From assembly GCA_018136815.1 (NCBI GenBank), contig CM030932.1, positions 8,184,001 through 8,248,000 on the forward strand: a DNA stretch of 64,000 nt, in the 5' to 3' direction. The stretch is from Isochrysis galbana (taxonomy: Eukaryota > Haptophyta > Isochrysidales > Isochrysidaceae). Below the pieces are notes generated by a model. The model was not told the DNA's origin, ran no database searches, and worked only from the letters and a program-made list of their open reading frames with translations. This document shows positions 52,360-64,000 of this stretch, piece by piece; the stretch's first letter is position 1, and the number at the start of each line of letters is the position of its first letter. A program made the translations under genes and the position numbers.

Positions 52360-53110
52360 AAAAATAGTTTTTAAAACTGAGAGTATCTAACAGCTATTGT
52401 AACAGTTTTAGAAATGACATAAAGTTACTAGGATTAATATTAAAATATAATATATGAGTACAATATGGTAATTAAATTAAAGATTATTAAAGACGTGATA
52501 TAAAAATAGTAAAATTAAAAAATCTAACCAAAAATTCAAGTAAAATTAAATATCGGTCATTTTGATTTTGATCTCATCAAGTAAAGTATTAACATCAAGA
52601 ATATTTAAAATAAATAAAAACCACAAAAAACAAATAAAATTTACTTTTATGTGTTTATTCAAACGATGCTATGACTATAAGTCTTCATTTTAAACGAAGG
52701 TTTACTAAGATAATTACTATCAAGTTATAATTTTTAATTCAACATTTTTAAGGATCAAATTTATTGTCACTGAATAATAATTTTATTACTAGTACTTCAC
52801 TAAACTTTAATTTGAATGATTCATTGAAAAGTGTATTTTCGTAAAAAATGTTATAATAAATTATAATTAAATAAATAAAATTATCCATACGCTAATTCCG
52901 TTTTTGATTTTTATTCGAATAACTCATTGAAAAGTATATTTTCGTAAAAAATATTATAATAAATTATATTTAATTAGCTCATTCCGTTTTTGATATTTAA
53001 TTATTTATTATCTGAATAATTAATTGAAAAGTATATTTTCATAAAAACATTATATTTATATTTAATTGATTAAAATTATTTCTACGATCATTCCTTTTTT
53101 ATTTTAACAG
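52360..53110. repeat. AT-rich island with three imperfect tandem units
   Basis: Very AT-rich DNA inside a GC-rich genome. ATTGAAAAGT-TATTTTCGTAAAAA recurs at about 52824, 52926 and 53024, giving units of about 100 bp. The first 400 bp are shared with 60146-60550, so the island belongs to the element, not to an organelle insertion made only here. Confidence 0.85.
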
Positions 53111-53149
53111 CATAACGCATAACCTCCCTCTCTTCTCTCTGCCCCCCCC

Positions 53150-53911
<762 letters not shown>

Positions 53912-54212
53912 GCTTGCGGGGGAGGATAGCGCCTGGGGGCTCGAGGACGGCCCCCCGATAGCTACTGGGGGCCGTCGTTTCCCCCCGATAGCAAACGGGG
54001 GCAGTCTTTCGCCCCCGATAGCAAACGGGGGCCCGCCTTAAAACGCGATAGCTCCCCGGGGCATAAAAAATCCCCCGATAGCTCTCGGGAGATTTTCTCG
54101 GTCCCCCGGTAGCTCTCGGGGGGGCTGTTGGCGATCGGGAAAAAATTTCCCCCCGATAGCTATCGGGGGCCCCCGATAGCTATCGGGGGGCGTTGGCTCC
54201 TGGGGGGTAACA

Positions 54213-55075
54213 CAGATTTGACAAATGACAAATCTACCCAAATATGCGCAATTGCATATGCTGCATATTTCTGCCCGGGCCTACCAGGAGCCAGGAGGCC
54301 TACAGGGGCATGGGAGCACAGCTCAGGGGACAGGTGAGGCTGGGGCATGGCCCTGACCCCTCCTGTCTCTCCCTCGCCGGCCCTCGCGCCCCTGCCGGTC
54401 GACTGGAGCTGGATAGGGGGTCCTGATCATGGGGCGCCCCGGGGGGAGGAGGGGTTGGTCAAAGCGACAAGCAGGCCAAGGCGGGCCAAGGCGTGCGATC
54501 TGTGCCTGATTCTCAGGGAGAGTATGGGCAGTTTGGGTGAGTCCCCCCGCATGCCAAGAGGCAGCCGCAGGGGGATGGATGGTTCTCGCCCCCCATGAGG
54601 GCGCGGAGTCGAGAGAGTGGGAGGACGCCGAGGCCCCCCTCCATGGCGACCAATCATAAGATTAATGGGGTGGCTTCTGAAGAGGCACGGGCAAGGGTCG
54701 ATGCCCAGAAGCCCAAGACGCAAGACTTTGAATTGCCTCGTGTTGTACATAGTAGTACTACATACCACTAGTAATAGGCTAGTAGTGCAATAAGTAATAT
54801 ATTCGGATATGGAACACGCCAAGGGCACGCCTATCGTACAAACTGCTCTTTGAGGTGGTTGGTCTAGCAAGTCGTAAGGAAGTCGACAACCCTCAACTAA
54901 CCTCATCTAGGCCTCTATGATACTCAACATCGTTATGGGAGTGCTCTCGCGTCCCCTTCTTGGCCATGATGAGAGATTCCTTTTGTTGCCTTCTCCACAC
55001 GTCTGAACCGTCCACAATTGCAATTGGTGCGACGCTGCAATATCACTCCTGAAGGTCTCAAACTCACCACAAATG
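54213..55075. other. Intergenic, repeat-like, no gene
   Basis: 54290-54720 is GC-rich and resembles LINE-related sequence in composition but shows no diagnostic motif. 54720-54900 is unremarkable. It includes the 3' flank of the aldolase gene. Confidence 0.4.
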
Positions 55076-56814
55076 TTACCAATTGAAAAGCTCGGCGGTG
55101 GGCGTCTTCCGCTCGCTTGAATAAGAGAGCTTGGGGAGTAAGATGCGTCCGGCGGAAATGCTCCCCGATGCCGGTGTGGGATGCACTTCGTTCCATTCTC
55201 CCGTTGATGCTTCAGCATTCACCCGTGCCAGATCAAGTAGCAGCTGCTGCGCGAGGGCAACTCGTTCAGGTTTGCCACCCCACTCCTTGAGTGGAGCATC
55301 CTGTAAGGCGCGGCCAAAGGAGAATGACATGATCCACGGAGCCTCGGGATATTCTCGTTGAAGAAGCTGCAAATTTCGCGTCGTCTCCTCGGCGCCCATG
55401 CCCCCTGACAGGAAGTGGATTCCGGGGATCGATGGTGGTACCGTGCGCCGAAGAGTGCGTGCGGTGTAGGCAGCCACGAGGTGTGGGGAATCGTCGTCGA
55501 GTGTCGCATCGAGTCCGGGCATCACCATCGATGGCTTCAGAAGGAGCGCCTCAGGAATCACCTAAGAGTTGTGCAAAGAAACGTCACGTCACATTTCGAC
55601 GGCATACTCAACTGAGGCCATTTATGACCTCGAATTATCAGGATGGGAGGGCTCGGGGCGTCCGCCATGCTTCAACCAATAGATCAGAGCCATGGGGCAG
55701 GGTAGCGCAGGATCAGACCCGCACGCTCTCTTGACAGCCGGTCACCCCACTTGCTTTTTACCTGTGCGTCGTTCAAAGCTCGGAAAACGTGCGAAAGAAC
55801 CCGTTCAGACTCGAAAGCTGCCCTTTCGATGGAATAGTCGCCCGGCCCAAGGGTTAGCTCTGGCTCCACAATCGGCACCAACCCGTGCTCTTGACCTACA
55901 CGCGGGAGAAGTGAAGGTCAAGTGGATGCTCAGGGCAATCTGTACTGTAGTTGGAGACCGCGCCGCCCCTTTCGCCCATTTCTACTCTAATCGGCTTGCT
56001 CACAAATGGCAGCATATCGTGCGAGAGACATGGCGTTCTCAACGATCGCGCGTTCCGAGGGCATCCCATCACCGACATGCAGCACCGCCCGCCACTTCGC
56101 GAAAGTGGCGCCCTCCTTGCGATAGTTGAGTACTCGATCACCCAGACCGTCCAGGCCCCCAGTACGAGTTTCACCGTGAGTCCCGGCGATAGGCCGGAGA
56201 CCAGTATCGAGCTTTGTTCCAACCTGCACATGCCCAACGAGCATCCACGCATAGAAGTGGGTCAAACGTTAGGAGTTGAGCAAACGGCTGCTGGACTTTT
56301 CGTTTCTTAGTCTGCTTGCTTTAGAATGAGGGAAGTGGAGGGGCAGAGCCGCACACCAAGATGCCGCGTCTCTTCAAGACGTCTACAAATCGTTCACCAC
56401 CCGAGGTTGTTTGGTACATTGTCTCATCAAAAAGAATGCACCCCGATATGTACTTCTCCAGCCCAGGCGTGGTGAAGAGCAGCTGCAGCGCACCGGGAGG
56501 CAGCGGACCGTCAGGCTGTACCAATGTGCATCGTTGGGCTAGCGCGTAGTTCTCACCTCGCGAAAGGCGCGTCGGTTCTCGACGGTATTGTCGAGTCCAA
56601 TAGTCTCGAGACGTTTCCCGGCCGTGACAAGCGACTCGTCCGCCGCCAGGATGCCGTAGCCCCGCCTCGAGATCTGGCGGGCGGTTGCGACCATCTGCTC
56701 GACGTACGGGTTCTCTTTCTCAAACAGCGAGGTCATTCGAGCGGTCGCTCGCGGCGGCCCGCACGTCGCGCCGCCGCCCCACGCGCTCGCCGCTGCAAGA
56801 CCCATCAGCAGCAT
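55076..56814 (-). CDS. FBA: Class I fructose-bisphosphate aldolase, five exons
   Basis: Exons 56814-56557, 56482-56357, 56223-56004, 55895-55762 and 55561-55076; phases agree, giving about 407 residues. [94 protein letters not shown] and [11 protein letters not shown] follow the class I aldolase order, with K255 as the Schiff-base lysine; [13 protein letters not shown] and SFSFGRALQ complete the barrel. It interconverts fructose-1,6-bisphosphate with dihydroxyacetone phosphate and glyceraldehyde-3-phosphate in glycolysis or the Calvin cycle. The first residues, [15 protein letters not shown], look like a signal peptide, consistent with plastid targeting; that is inference. The chain ends in ...AELFNW, without the usual C-terminal Tyr. 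Confidence 0.92.
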
Positions 56815-56994
56815 CAGCCACCAGGTGAGTCCGCTGAGGGAGGCAGGGAAGGAGAGAGAGAGGAGGAGGAAAGAGTGAGGAAGGGGCGAGAGGGGCGTCA
56901 GCCGATGGGCGGAGACCGCCCTTCTACTGCTTCTCTCTTCACGGACGCAGGCGCTGCTTGGCGTCCGTCTCTCTGCGCAACACCTCCAACCCAA

Positions 56995-57615
56995 ACCGCC
57001 GGATCGCCTGGCTTCCTGTGTGTTTACAAGGATTGTGAGGAGGCCTGGCTCCGAGGTAAGGAGGGGGAGCGCCGCCGCTTCTGCGCCTCGGCGGCGGAGA
57101 GATGGCGCGAGGTCCGCCGGGTGTCCACCGACCCCTTCCGATTTCTAATCTCTACTATAGGTATGAGAACTCTACGTGAATATTCCTACTTGCAAGCAAC
57201 ACAGAATACAGAAAACTTGTCAGAGTTTTCTGGTCTGTGCTAGTTTTAAAAATATTCAATATTCTTGAAGGTGCCTACCAAGTTTCTACTTGCTTCCCCT
57301 TCATCCGGGAATCTCTCTACGACATCGCCCTTATCCCATCCCCACTCCCTTTCCCACTACCCCTCTCGTTCCTTTGTTCCTTTTTTTTCTTCGGTTTCGG
57401 GGGGTTGACCCATGTCCCATGTGCACTGCTAACTACTTTGGCTTTGGGTCTAGGTCTGGCGTTGGCGGCTACTTTGTGGGGGCGTGGGGGCCCTGCCTTT
57501 CGGCTTTCCCTTTCCCCATGGGTGTTTTGCTTATGGGGCTCGTCGCCCCCCTTGCCCCTTGCGCCCGGGTGTAACCCCTGGTCGCTTGGTTGGGTTTTGC
57601 TTTCGTGTTTGACTA
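56995..57615. other. Intergenic, nothing recognised
   Basis: Upstream flank of the aldolase gene. Biased frames only. A GGGGGCGTGGGGGCC-type tract lies near 57480. Confidence 0.4.
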
Positions 57616-57870
57616 CAAAAAAATCTGAAGACTGAAGAGCCTGGGCTACACACCTACTATCTCAGGGTTTCCCTGCTTCTATTCCTACATCGCCCTTAAC
57701 ATCCCTCCCTCCCTCCTTCCACCTACACCTCATCCCGTGCCCCCCTTCGTTCCTTTATTTTCGGTTTCCGGGATCCGGACCTGGTGCACTGGCACTGGTG
57801 CACTACGCACTACCACGGGCCTGGTTTGGAGCGTGGGTTTCGGGCAGGCCTGTTGTGCGTCCGCTTTGGC
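57616..57870 (+). repeat. Dispersed repeat family B, copy 2
   Basis: Matches 192-480 from AAAAAAATCTGAAGA through GGGTTTCGGGCAGGCC, with one copy of the unit that is duplicated in copy 1. Confidence 0.7.
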
Positions 57871-57939
57871 GGAGCGGGTGATCGGGCGAGCGTGGGGGGC
57901 GTCGTCTCTTGGTTTCGCGGCGCGGCAAAACTAAGTTTA

Positions 57940-58330
57940 TACTTGGTTCGCCCAGGGGGGCACAAACAAGCCCCCCAGCCCCCAGCCCCAGCCCCCCCCC
58001 CCCCTCTCCACTCCTCCCCTGCCGTGGGGGAGGAACCATCCATCCTCTTGGCACACGTTATGGCTTGCCAGGAGGAGACTGCCTTGCTGACCCACTCCCT
58101 CCCCCACAGGCTCGCCTGATTCGCCCGGCGTGGCCAGCCCATTGCTCCAACCAGGCCGAGGAATCGACCATCGGACCATCGGGGATCGGTGCACGCCGCC
58201 TGCCACTGGAAACCCCGAACACTGAGCCCCTAGGTAGAGCACGAGGGGACGAGCCGCAAGGCGAGTGAGAGGGAGTGATAAGGGATGCGGGCGCGGCTGT
58301 CAGGAAAATGTCACAGGGTCGCGCGCGCGG
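57940..58330 (+). repeat. LINE-family 5'-type sequence
   Basis: AACTAAGTTTATACTTGG at 57941 matches the bases just before the ORF1 ATG of the 51.6 kb LINE copy (inverted), and 58177-58265 is an inverted match to 50990-51080. No protein is preserved. Confidence 0.55.
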
Positions 58331-58709
58331 CGTGAGAATGTTAAGAGATTCCCCCCCCCTCAAGCCTCAAGTTGACTCAAGGAGGTCATACTGGCTTACA
58401 AGTTTCAAGTTTCTCTACACAACTATGATTCACAACGTGGTACCGCCCGTCGAGAGGCGAGAGGTGGGCTACCGAATGCGGCGAACGGCCAAGGTAAGCC
58501 CGTCGCCGTATGGCGTATGTCGTGTAGAGCGCAGGGGGAGTGGCGATGTCACAAAGGCCAGCATCTTGAGTGCAACTGGGGCCCCCGTCGTTAGCTAGTG
58601 GAGCTGGCTAGTTCATAACATTTTTAATTTAGATGCCGCCAAGGAGCCGCCGCATTATTCATACTACTACAGCACTATTACACATATATTTGCCTCGCTC
58701 CCAGTATCA
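58331..58709. other. Intergenic, nothing recognised
   Basis: 3' flank of the LCAT-like gene. No supportable feature. Confidence 0.4.
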
Positions 58710-60038
58710 CTACACCATAGTCAGCTTATTGCGCAATGTTGTTGCACGGCCAACAGCGAGTAGGCCAATCCCAAGGCCCATGGCTGCATACGCGGCAGCC
58801 CAGTCCTCGGTAGTGTCGCGAATGCCCATGACCTCGAACACCTCGCTCAACACGCGTTGGTCTTGCAACATGCCAAAATGGCTCACTCCGTACTTGTAGT
58901 GGAAGCTATATTTGTACCGAGCCGCAGGTTTCCATCGCGCTTCTGGCATCCGAGCACTCTCTATGTTCACACTATCGTCGCCGTCGCCATACTCGATTGT
59001 GTCAGGCGCGAAGCCAAAGCCACGGGTGAAAGGGCGCGCATAGTAGAATGAACGCTCCGTCTTGATCCCCACCCCCGCAAAGACGGCGGTGCGTACGCGT
59101 GGCTGTGGGAGGTCGTCCAGATTCAGCCCAAGTTCGCAGAGGCGCTTGTAGACCGCCGCTGGGATATCAAGTCCGAGATCATCGAGCATGGCATGAAGTG
59201 ACTCTGGAGATGCGGTATAATTGCGTGTGGGTGTCCGCACCAAGGGTCTACTATCATTGAAGCTCGATGCCGCTGGGAGCATCCACGCTCCAGATGAGGC
59301 TGTCCTCTGAACGAGTCGCACGTAATCGAAAGGTATGACTGGGATCCCAAAGTTGTCTCCTGAGATCATCGCCAACGTCATAGAGGCACCGCCAGCCCAA
59401 ACTCCGGCGAGAGCTATGAATCCTTCGACGTGTGCTTCAAGCCAAGCATCGCTCTGCTTGGACAAAAATGCTGAGGTGGTTGGGCATCCAAGTGAATGGG
59501 CCATCAGCCATGCTCGCCGTCCGGAACGATGGACGGTGTCCTCAATGAGCTCGCGCAGGCGACCATAATAGGCCCCAGGAAGCTGATGCGAATCTGGAGC
59601 GAGTCGCCAGTCGTACGGTGCGCCGTGCAGATTGACGCCGGCCACGTAGCCGCACGCGGTCAATTCGTCCACAATGGCACTAAAGTAGCCACTAAGCCTG
59701 GAGAACACGCCGAGGCCTGGCGCCAGGTACGCGACACCACCAACGCCGCCCCAGTCGTAGTACGGGTCAATTTCAACGCCACTTGTGTTTGAGTACACGC
59801 CAGCAGTGGGATTGTAATGTAACTCCAGAGCAGTGAGAAGACAGTCCTTGGTCATCGGCAGTAAGAGCGACGGCTCGAGCCACAGTCGTGACCACACTCC
59901 GGGGCTCAGGCACCAAAGGTTGGGAGGGGACTGAGCGTAGCTCACCCTGCCGTGAATCACACTGCCCACCAGTCCAGGCACGAGGACGACCGGGTGCAGC
60001 GCCGGCGGCGGCGCGGGCGGCGCAGGCCAGATCGGCAT
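58710..60038 (-). CDS. LCAT/lysosomal phospholipase A2-like acyltransferase
   Basis: Intronless, 442 residues from ATG 60038 (an upstream in-frame TTG at 60053 is unlikely as start). HPVVLVPGLVGSVI near the N-terminus is the oxyanion-hole strand. LHGAPYDWRLAP follows, then the nucleophile elbow AHSLGC with S182. YGDGDDSVN supplies the acid and SHFGML the histidine (H387), the LCAT-family triad in the usual order. The family transfers or releases acyl chains between phospholipids and sterols, diacylglycerol or water (LCAT, PDAT, PLA2G15). The hydrophobic C-terminal stretch AAYAAMGLGIGLLAVG could be a membrane anchor. No N-terminal signal peptide is seen, so an upstream exon may be missing. A truncated palindromic element begins about 110 bp upstream. 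Confidence 0.85.
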   Translation of the reverse strand: MPIWPAPPAPPPALHPVVLVPGLVGSVIHGRVSYAQSPPNLWCLSPGVWSRLWLEPSLLLPMTKDCLLTALELHYNPTAGVYSNTSGVEIDPYYDWGGVGGVAYLAPGLGVFSRLSGYFSAIVDELTACGYVAGVNLHGAPYDWRLAPDSHQLPGAYYGRLRELIEDTVHRSGRRAWLMAHSLGCPTTSAFLSKQSDAWLEAHVEGFIALAGVWAGGASMTLAMISGDNFGIPVIPFDYVRLVQRTASSGAWMLPAASSFNDSRPLVRTPTRNYTASPESLHAMLDDLGLDIPAAVYKRLCELGLNLDDLPQPRVRTAVFAGVGIKTERSFYYARPFTRGFGFAPDTIEYGDGDDSVNIESARMPEARWKPAARYKYSFHYKYGVSHFGMLQDQRVLSEVFEVMGIRDTTEDWAAAYAAMGLGIGLLAVGRATTLRNKLTMV

Positions 60039-60145
60039 CTCCGACGCGCCCAACTCCTTCGAATCGTTTCTCTTCTCGGCGGCTCGCTAGCCTAAATGGG
60101 ACATACGTATTTACCGTATCTGGCCGAAGGCCAAATAGATATTTA

Positions 60146-60874
60146 GTGACAATAAATTTGAGATCCTTAAAAATGTTGAATTAAAAATTATAACTTGATA
60201 GTAATTATCTTATTAAACCTTAGTTTAAAATGAAGACTTTTAGTCATAGCATCGTTTGACGTTTGAGTAAACACATAATAGTAAATTTTATTTGGTTTTT
60301 TGTGGTTTTTATTTATTTTAAATATTCTTAATATTAATATTTTACTTGACGAGATCAAAATGACCGATATTTTATTTAACTTGAATTTTTGGTTAGATTT
60401 TTTAATTTTACTATTTTTATATTACGTCTTTAATAATCTTTAATTTAATTACCATATTGTACTTATATATTATATTTTAATATTAATCGTAGTAACTTTA
60501 TGTCATTTCTAAAACTATTAGCTGTTAGATACTCTAAGTTTTAAAAACTATTTTCAGGGGGGAGAAAGAGAACAGAGAAAAGAGGAGAAAGGAGAACAGA
60601 GGATAGGAGGGGGGAAGAGAGAGAGAAGGAGAGCGAGCCAAAGAGAGGAGGAACCCCCCGTTTGCTATCGGGGGATTTCCTCTTCCCCCGATAGCTATCG
60701 GGGGGTCCGCTTACGGCACCCCCCAGGAGCTATCCCCCGATAGCTCTCGGGGGATTTTCTCGGTCCCCCGGTAGCTCTCGGGGGGGCTGTTGGCGATCGG
60801 GAAAAAATTTCCCCCCGATAGCTATCGGGGGCCCCCGATAGCTATCGGGGGGCGTTGGCTCCTGGGGGGTAACA
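60146..60874 (-). mobile_element. Palindrome-rich element, truncated copy
   Basis: The reverse complement matches the left end of the 52041-54212 element closely, from the TGTTACCCCCCAGG end (60874) through both perfect CCCCCGATAGCTATCGGGGG palindromes and the CT-rich strip into the AT-rich island. Similarity stops at about 60146, so the distal tandem units, microsatellite and second end are missing. It lies immediately upstream of the LCAT-like gene. Confidence 0.85.
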
Positions 60875-61554
60875 TGTATTTCACTGTATTTTGGAGCCCC
60901 CCTGTATTGACGGGTCACCAAATACGGAGCGCCCGCAGGGCGCGTAGCGCGCAAGCGGCGAGCGGAGCGAGCGAGCGAGCGAGCGAGGGGCCGGCCGCGA
61001 GGGCGCGGGGTTGCGGTAGTGGCAGGCCCGGATGTTCTGCTGCTGTCATGTCTCAGGTCATGCCAAGGTCTTGGCGACCTGATACTGATACCTGATATCA
61101 GGTGATATAAGGACCTGATATCAGGTGGTCCACCACTAATATTATAATATTCTAATGAGCGATTCTAAGATCAGGCTCAACATTTGAGGAAATGGTCTAC
61201 ATCTAGAAGCGGAGAGGCGTTCGTGTGGAAGCGGAGGGAGGAGGGAGGGGAGAGCCCCACCCCAGCGACGCCCCACCCCTCCCCCCGCGGGAACCCCCCG
61301 CCCCCCCCGCGCACGCACCCGCCTATGCCGCTCCGCCGGAGGCTCACCCGCCCTGCACCCCGCCCCCTCCCCCCCCCCGACCCGCCACTGCCGCCGCCGT
61401 TCCCGCCCGCTCCGCTCCGCCGCGAGCGCGTCCCCTGCTACCTCTGCTCGCCCCACCGCAGTCCCCTTCGCAGCCGCCCGCCTCGCTGGCTCACCCGCCT
61501 CGCTGGCTCACCCGCCTCACTGCCAGCCTCGCCGCTGCGCTCGCGAACTATCAG
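60875..61554. other. Intergenic, GC-rich with short palindromes
   Basis: (GAGC)n at 60960-60987. CCTGATATCAGG occurs twice (61091-61102 and 61113-61124) with further TGATAT. 61250-61500 is C-rich with proline-rich pseudo-frames. No gene seen. Confidence 0.5.
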
Positions 61555-61865
61555 TAAACTCAACCTACTTTTATAAGTGGGGGTCAATGGGGGCCTCGCG
61601 CCCCCCTCTCTCCATCGCGGACACCCCCCGGGTGGGCCCGTACATTCAACCCCAGCCCCTGCCCTCTGGCAGGGGCAGGGCACTCATCAATTCAGCCCAG
61701 ACCCCTAGTGGGCGCGGGTCGCGAGCCGCACTCCCAGGCCCGCATGGGCCAGCTCGCCAGCTCTCGTACTGACTCCCCCCCCCATCCCTGGTCGCCAGGC
61801 AGACAGGGGCCTCCGGGCGGCACCCAAGGCCAGCGAGGCGAGCGAGGGAGAGGTAGGGGGGGCCA
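61555..61865 (+). mobile_element. LINE 5' region fragment
   Basis: 61555-61760 is the inverted match of 51690-51895, the 5' region of the deleted LINE. 61780-61865 is the inverted match of 50795-50905. The join differs from that in the 51 kb copy. No coding part remains. Confidence 0.65.
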
Positions 61866-62339
61866 GGGGCTGAGCCCCAGCCTCCACTGCCCCCTGAGCT
61901 GCCCTTGCTGGCCCTCTCGGCGCCCCTGAAGGACCTCTGAGAGCAGGCCGTTGTTGTATTCCTGCCCACCTGAAGGCTGTAGGCATGAATATTCGTGTAA
62001 GGTACGCGCTCACAATTACAATTGAACAGTTACCCGTGTTGCCACTGACGCAAAAGACACACAGATTCGGATTCCCCATGGTCTCAAGTCCAGGTTTGCA
62101 GATTTTGGTCTCGAAATTTGCGGCGCGCCGCATGGCGACGCGCCGCAGGGACAAAGGTGGAAGAGAGTGGGGCGAGGGAGAGGGGGGGATTTGCACCCCC
62201 CCCCCGATGGAGTGTGGTGAGAAACGAGCCCCGTTTGCATTAGCAAACGGGCGAAGGGGGGCGACTGGCGATGGGAGGGAGATGGGAAGGGAGCGGCTCA
62301 AGACGTCTCGGATACCCTTGTGGCAGGTATACTCGAGGC

Positions 62340-62670
62340 GCAGTTGCTTATTTCTCGAGAACTGCTCGCGGCGTGAGCTGGTAAGGGCCGTTCTCCTTTT
62401 TTGACGAGAGGTTCCTCCCCCCCCCCCCGGTGCTTTTTCCCGGAGAGTCGCCCGACGAAGGTCGGTCCGCCTCAATGGGTTTTCCCTCATTTTACATTTT
62501 AACTTGTGGGGAGTTAGAATGGGAGCCGGGGGCCTGCGAGGGGGGAGATGTGGAGGGGTGCATAGGTGTATGTATCTGTGACAACAGCACGCGCCAAGGT
62601 GTACGGGCAGGTGCGCTGAGGGCTGTCGTGTTAGTACCGGGCTCTAAGTACTAATGCTCAGTTAGATTAA
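62340..62670 (+). repeat. Dispersed repeat family C, copy 2
   Basis: Direct match of 6020-6350, ending at CTAATGCTCAGTTAGATTA directly before an A run and a LINE 5' hairpin. Confidence 0.8.
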
Positions 62671-62675
62671 AAAAA

Positions 62676-62830
62676 CTATCAGTAAACTGATAGGATCATG
62701 GAGCGCGCGCCGCCTCCCTCCCTCGTTGCCGCGGCCCTCGCCGCAATGGACGAAGCAATGCAGGACACGCCGATGTCCGATGTCGCCGAAGCGACCGCGC
62801 CAGGATGACCCCCCCAGCCAGGTGGGCACA
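62676..62830 (+). mobile_element. LINE 5' end with start of ORF1
   Basis: Hairpin CTATCAGTAAACTGATAG (62676-62693) precedes ATG 62698, which opens M-E-R-A-P-P-P-S-L-V. The frame resembles the ORF1 starts at 9412 and 35991 for only a few codons and then closes. A short, decayed 5' piece. Confidence 0.55.
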
Positions 62831-64000
62831 GGAGCCAGCGGGCCTCGCCCACGCATCACCGATCACCGAGAACAGCGAGCCCACAACCTGCATGCCGGCA
62901 ACAGCCAGCATGCAGCACACCCACATCACATCCCACGGCCACACCAGCCACACCACACCAGAGATAAGCTCCACTAGGGAAGGCCTCCAGGCCGGGACCC
63001 TACACAGCCGCGGTACCGCCCTCGTGCTCCGGCACGAGGGGCTGGCCCGGCACCATCTCAGACAAGACCCCCATGGGAGAATGTCGCATCAAATCAATGG
63101 GATGAGCCCTACCCGCCACCAGCCTCGTTACCACCAGCCTCGTTACCCTTGCAGCCCTTCGGCCTTCGTTCGGCCCGGCGTGGATGCTCAAGTTCTTGAT
63201 TATTAAAATTATAGTGATATAATACCATACTAATCATCTACCCAGAGAGAGGTCCCCACGCAAAGTCGCGTTCCGTGGGATTTCAAATCTAAGATTATAA
63301 AACACGAGTGTTACAGCGGTCTATATGTGATTTGTACTAACTACTAGTAATCTAGTAATAAAATCTGCATGAGACGGGTGTGATGAGGTGCAATCACTTC
63401 GACATGCGCACGGCGTGCACAGATGCGCGCGGGGGAGCCGTGCGCGCGCATGGAACCTCCGTCTGGATGTGCACGCCGTCGAGTTTTCGCCAGGTGCGCG
63501 CCGTGCCTGGCTGCGTCTGGAAGCCAGACTTCCCGCGCGTGAAGCTAAGTCCCGTGCCTTTGGCAGGACAACCTGCGAGAGGGGGCGAGCGCACCTCATT
63601 GCTGGCCATCGCTGCGGAGACGCGGAGACGCAGAGACCGTTGTTGGGTTCGCGAGCCGACCCAATAGCCCCCCACTAGAGGAGAAGAAATGTCGAGACTC
63701 AACAACGACTCAACAGCGCGACTTGCCAAGTCGCCGCAGTTAAGTCAAAGTTGATTCCCCATTGAGTCGCTGCACCCCCCCCCCCCCCGAATGCATCTTC
63801 ATCTGGAGTCTCCGGCGGCCGACTTTTAGCCAGCCGTGGCGTGCCGGGTGTGAAACGCATTATTCGAGGTCTGGTGCTGGTTGTCAACAGAGCACCGAGC
63901 GCATGACATGCTTTGTTCTCATATTTTTATTCAATAAGAACTGCATGTGCATGTGCCCCTGCACGTTGGCACGCACGCACAAGAATTGTGATCCGTCACT
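62831..64000. other. Intergenic, nothing recognised
   Basis: No supportable gene. A C run lies at 63774-63787. Frames around 63380-63730 are open on both strands but show no known motif. Confidence 0.4.

Noticed and set aside
63380-63729. Overlapping open frames on both strands near the window end
   Set aside because: Open on both strands because of base composition; no signature, start context or neighbouring exon.

Overview
This 64 kb window is eukaryotic nuclear DNA. Genes are split by short introns with consensus GT-AG ends and at least one GC-AG intron. They lie far apart on both strands, and the space between them is full of simple repeats, homopolymer runs and transposable-element debris. 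The gene set (propionyl-CoA carboxylase alpha, class I fructose-bisphosphate aldolase, indoleamine 2,3-dioxygenase, TRM10, an LCAT-like acyltransferase), the high GC and the GC-AG intron fit a unicellular alga, most likely a haptophyte. That placement is inference, because no organelle or rRNA marker is present. Three runs of exactly 100 N (6759-6858, 31859-31958, 50022-50121) are scaffold gaps of unknown true length.

Layout from left to right. 1-2.2 kb: dispersed repeats and an antisense LINE 3' end. 3.1-5.0 kb (-): a TIR-domain protein with HEAT-like repeats. 7.3-8.9 kb (+): a ParA-type ATPase with one intron. 9.4-12.3 kb: a LINE 5' piece, low-complexity DNA and a broken Copia 3' end. 12.4-14.4 kb (+): TRM10 tRNA methyltransferase with an OB-fold-like N-terminal part. 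15.8-17.2 kb (-): indoleamine 2,3-dioxygenase with an N-terminal membrane anchor. 18.2-22.2 kb: two small hAT-like elements with 8-bp target-site duplications, and a small secreted protein. 23.8-27.2 kb (+): propionyl-CoA carboxylase alpha in five exons. 29-33 kb: repeats, a small two-helix membrane protein and a low-complexity protein cut by a gap. 33.8-37 kb (+): a LINE endonuclease/reverse transcriptase interrupted by a second LINE. 37.5-38.1 kb: a CS-domain protein. 39.3-41.2 kb: palindrome-rich repeat DNA with short coding-like pieces. 42.5-45.1 kb (-): a membrane-anchored 2-oxoglutarate oxygenase in three exons. 47.2 kb: the C-terminal scrap of a hAT transposase. 48.3-49.8 kb (+): a cyclophilin in four exons. 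51-54.2 kb: an internally deleted LINE and a 2.2 kb palindrome-rich element with long terminal inverted repeats. 55.1-56.8 kb (-): aldolase in five exons. 58.7-60.0 kb (-): the LCAT-like acyltransferase. 60.1-62.8 kb: a truncated second palindromic element and LINE pieces.

The genes do not form an operon or an obvious pathway cluster. Several are individually unusual: the OB-fold/TRM10 reading frame, the anchored IDO whose coding sequence includes a CT microsatellite, the TIR/HEAT protein and the spliced ParA. The most striking unexplained structure is the element family built from repeats of the 20-bp palindrome CCCCCGATAGCTATCGGGGG, present in at least three places. Exon boundaries were read by eye from splice consensus, reading-frame phase and family alignment from memory; no database search or transcript data were available.
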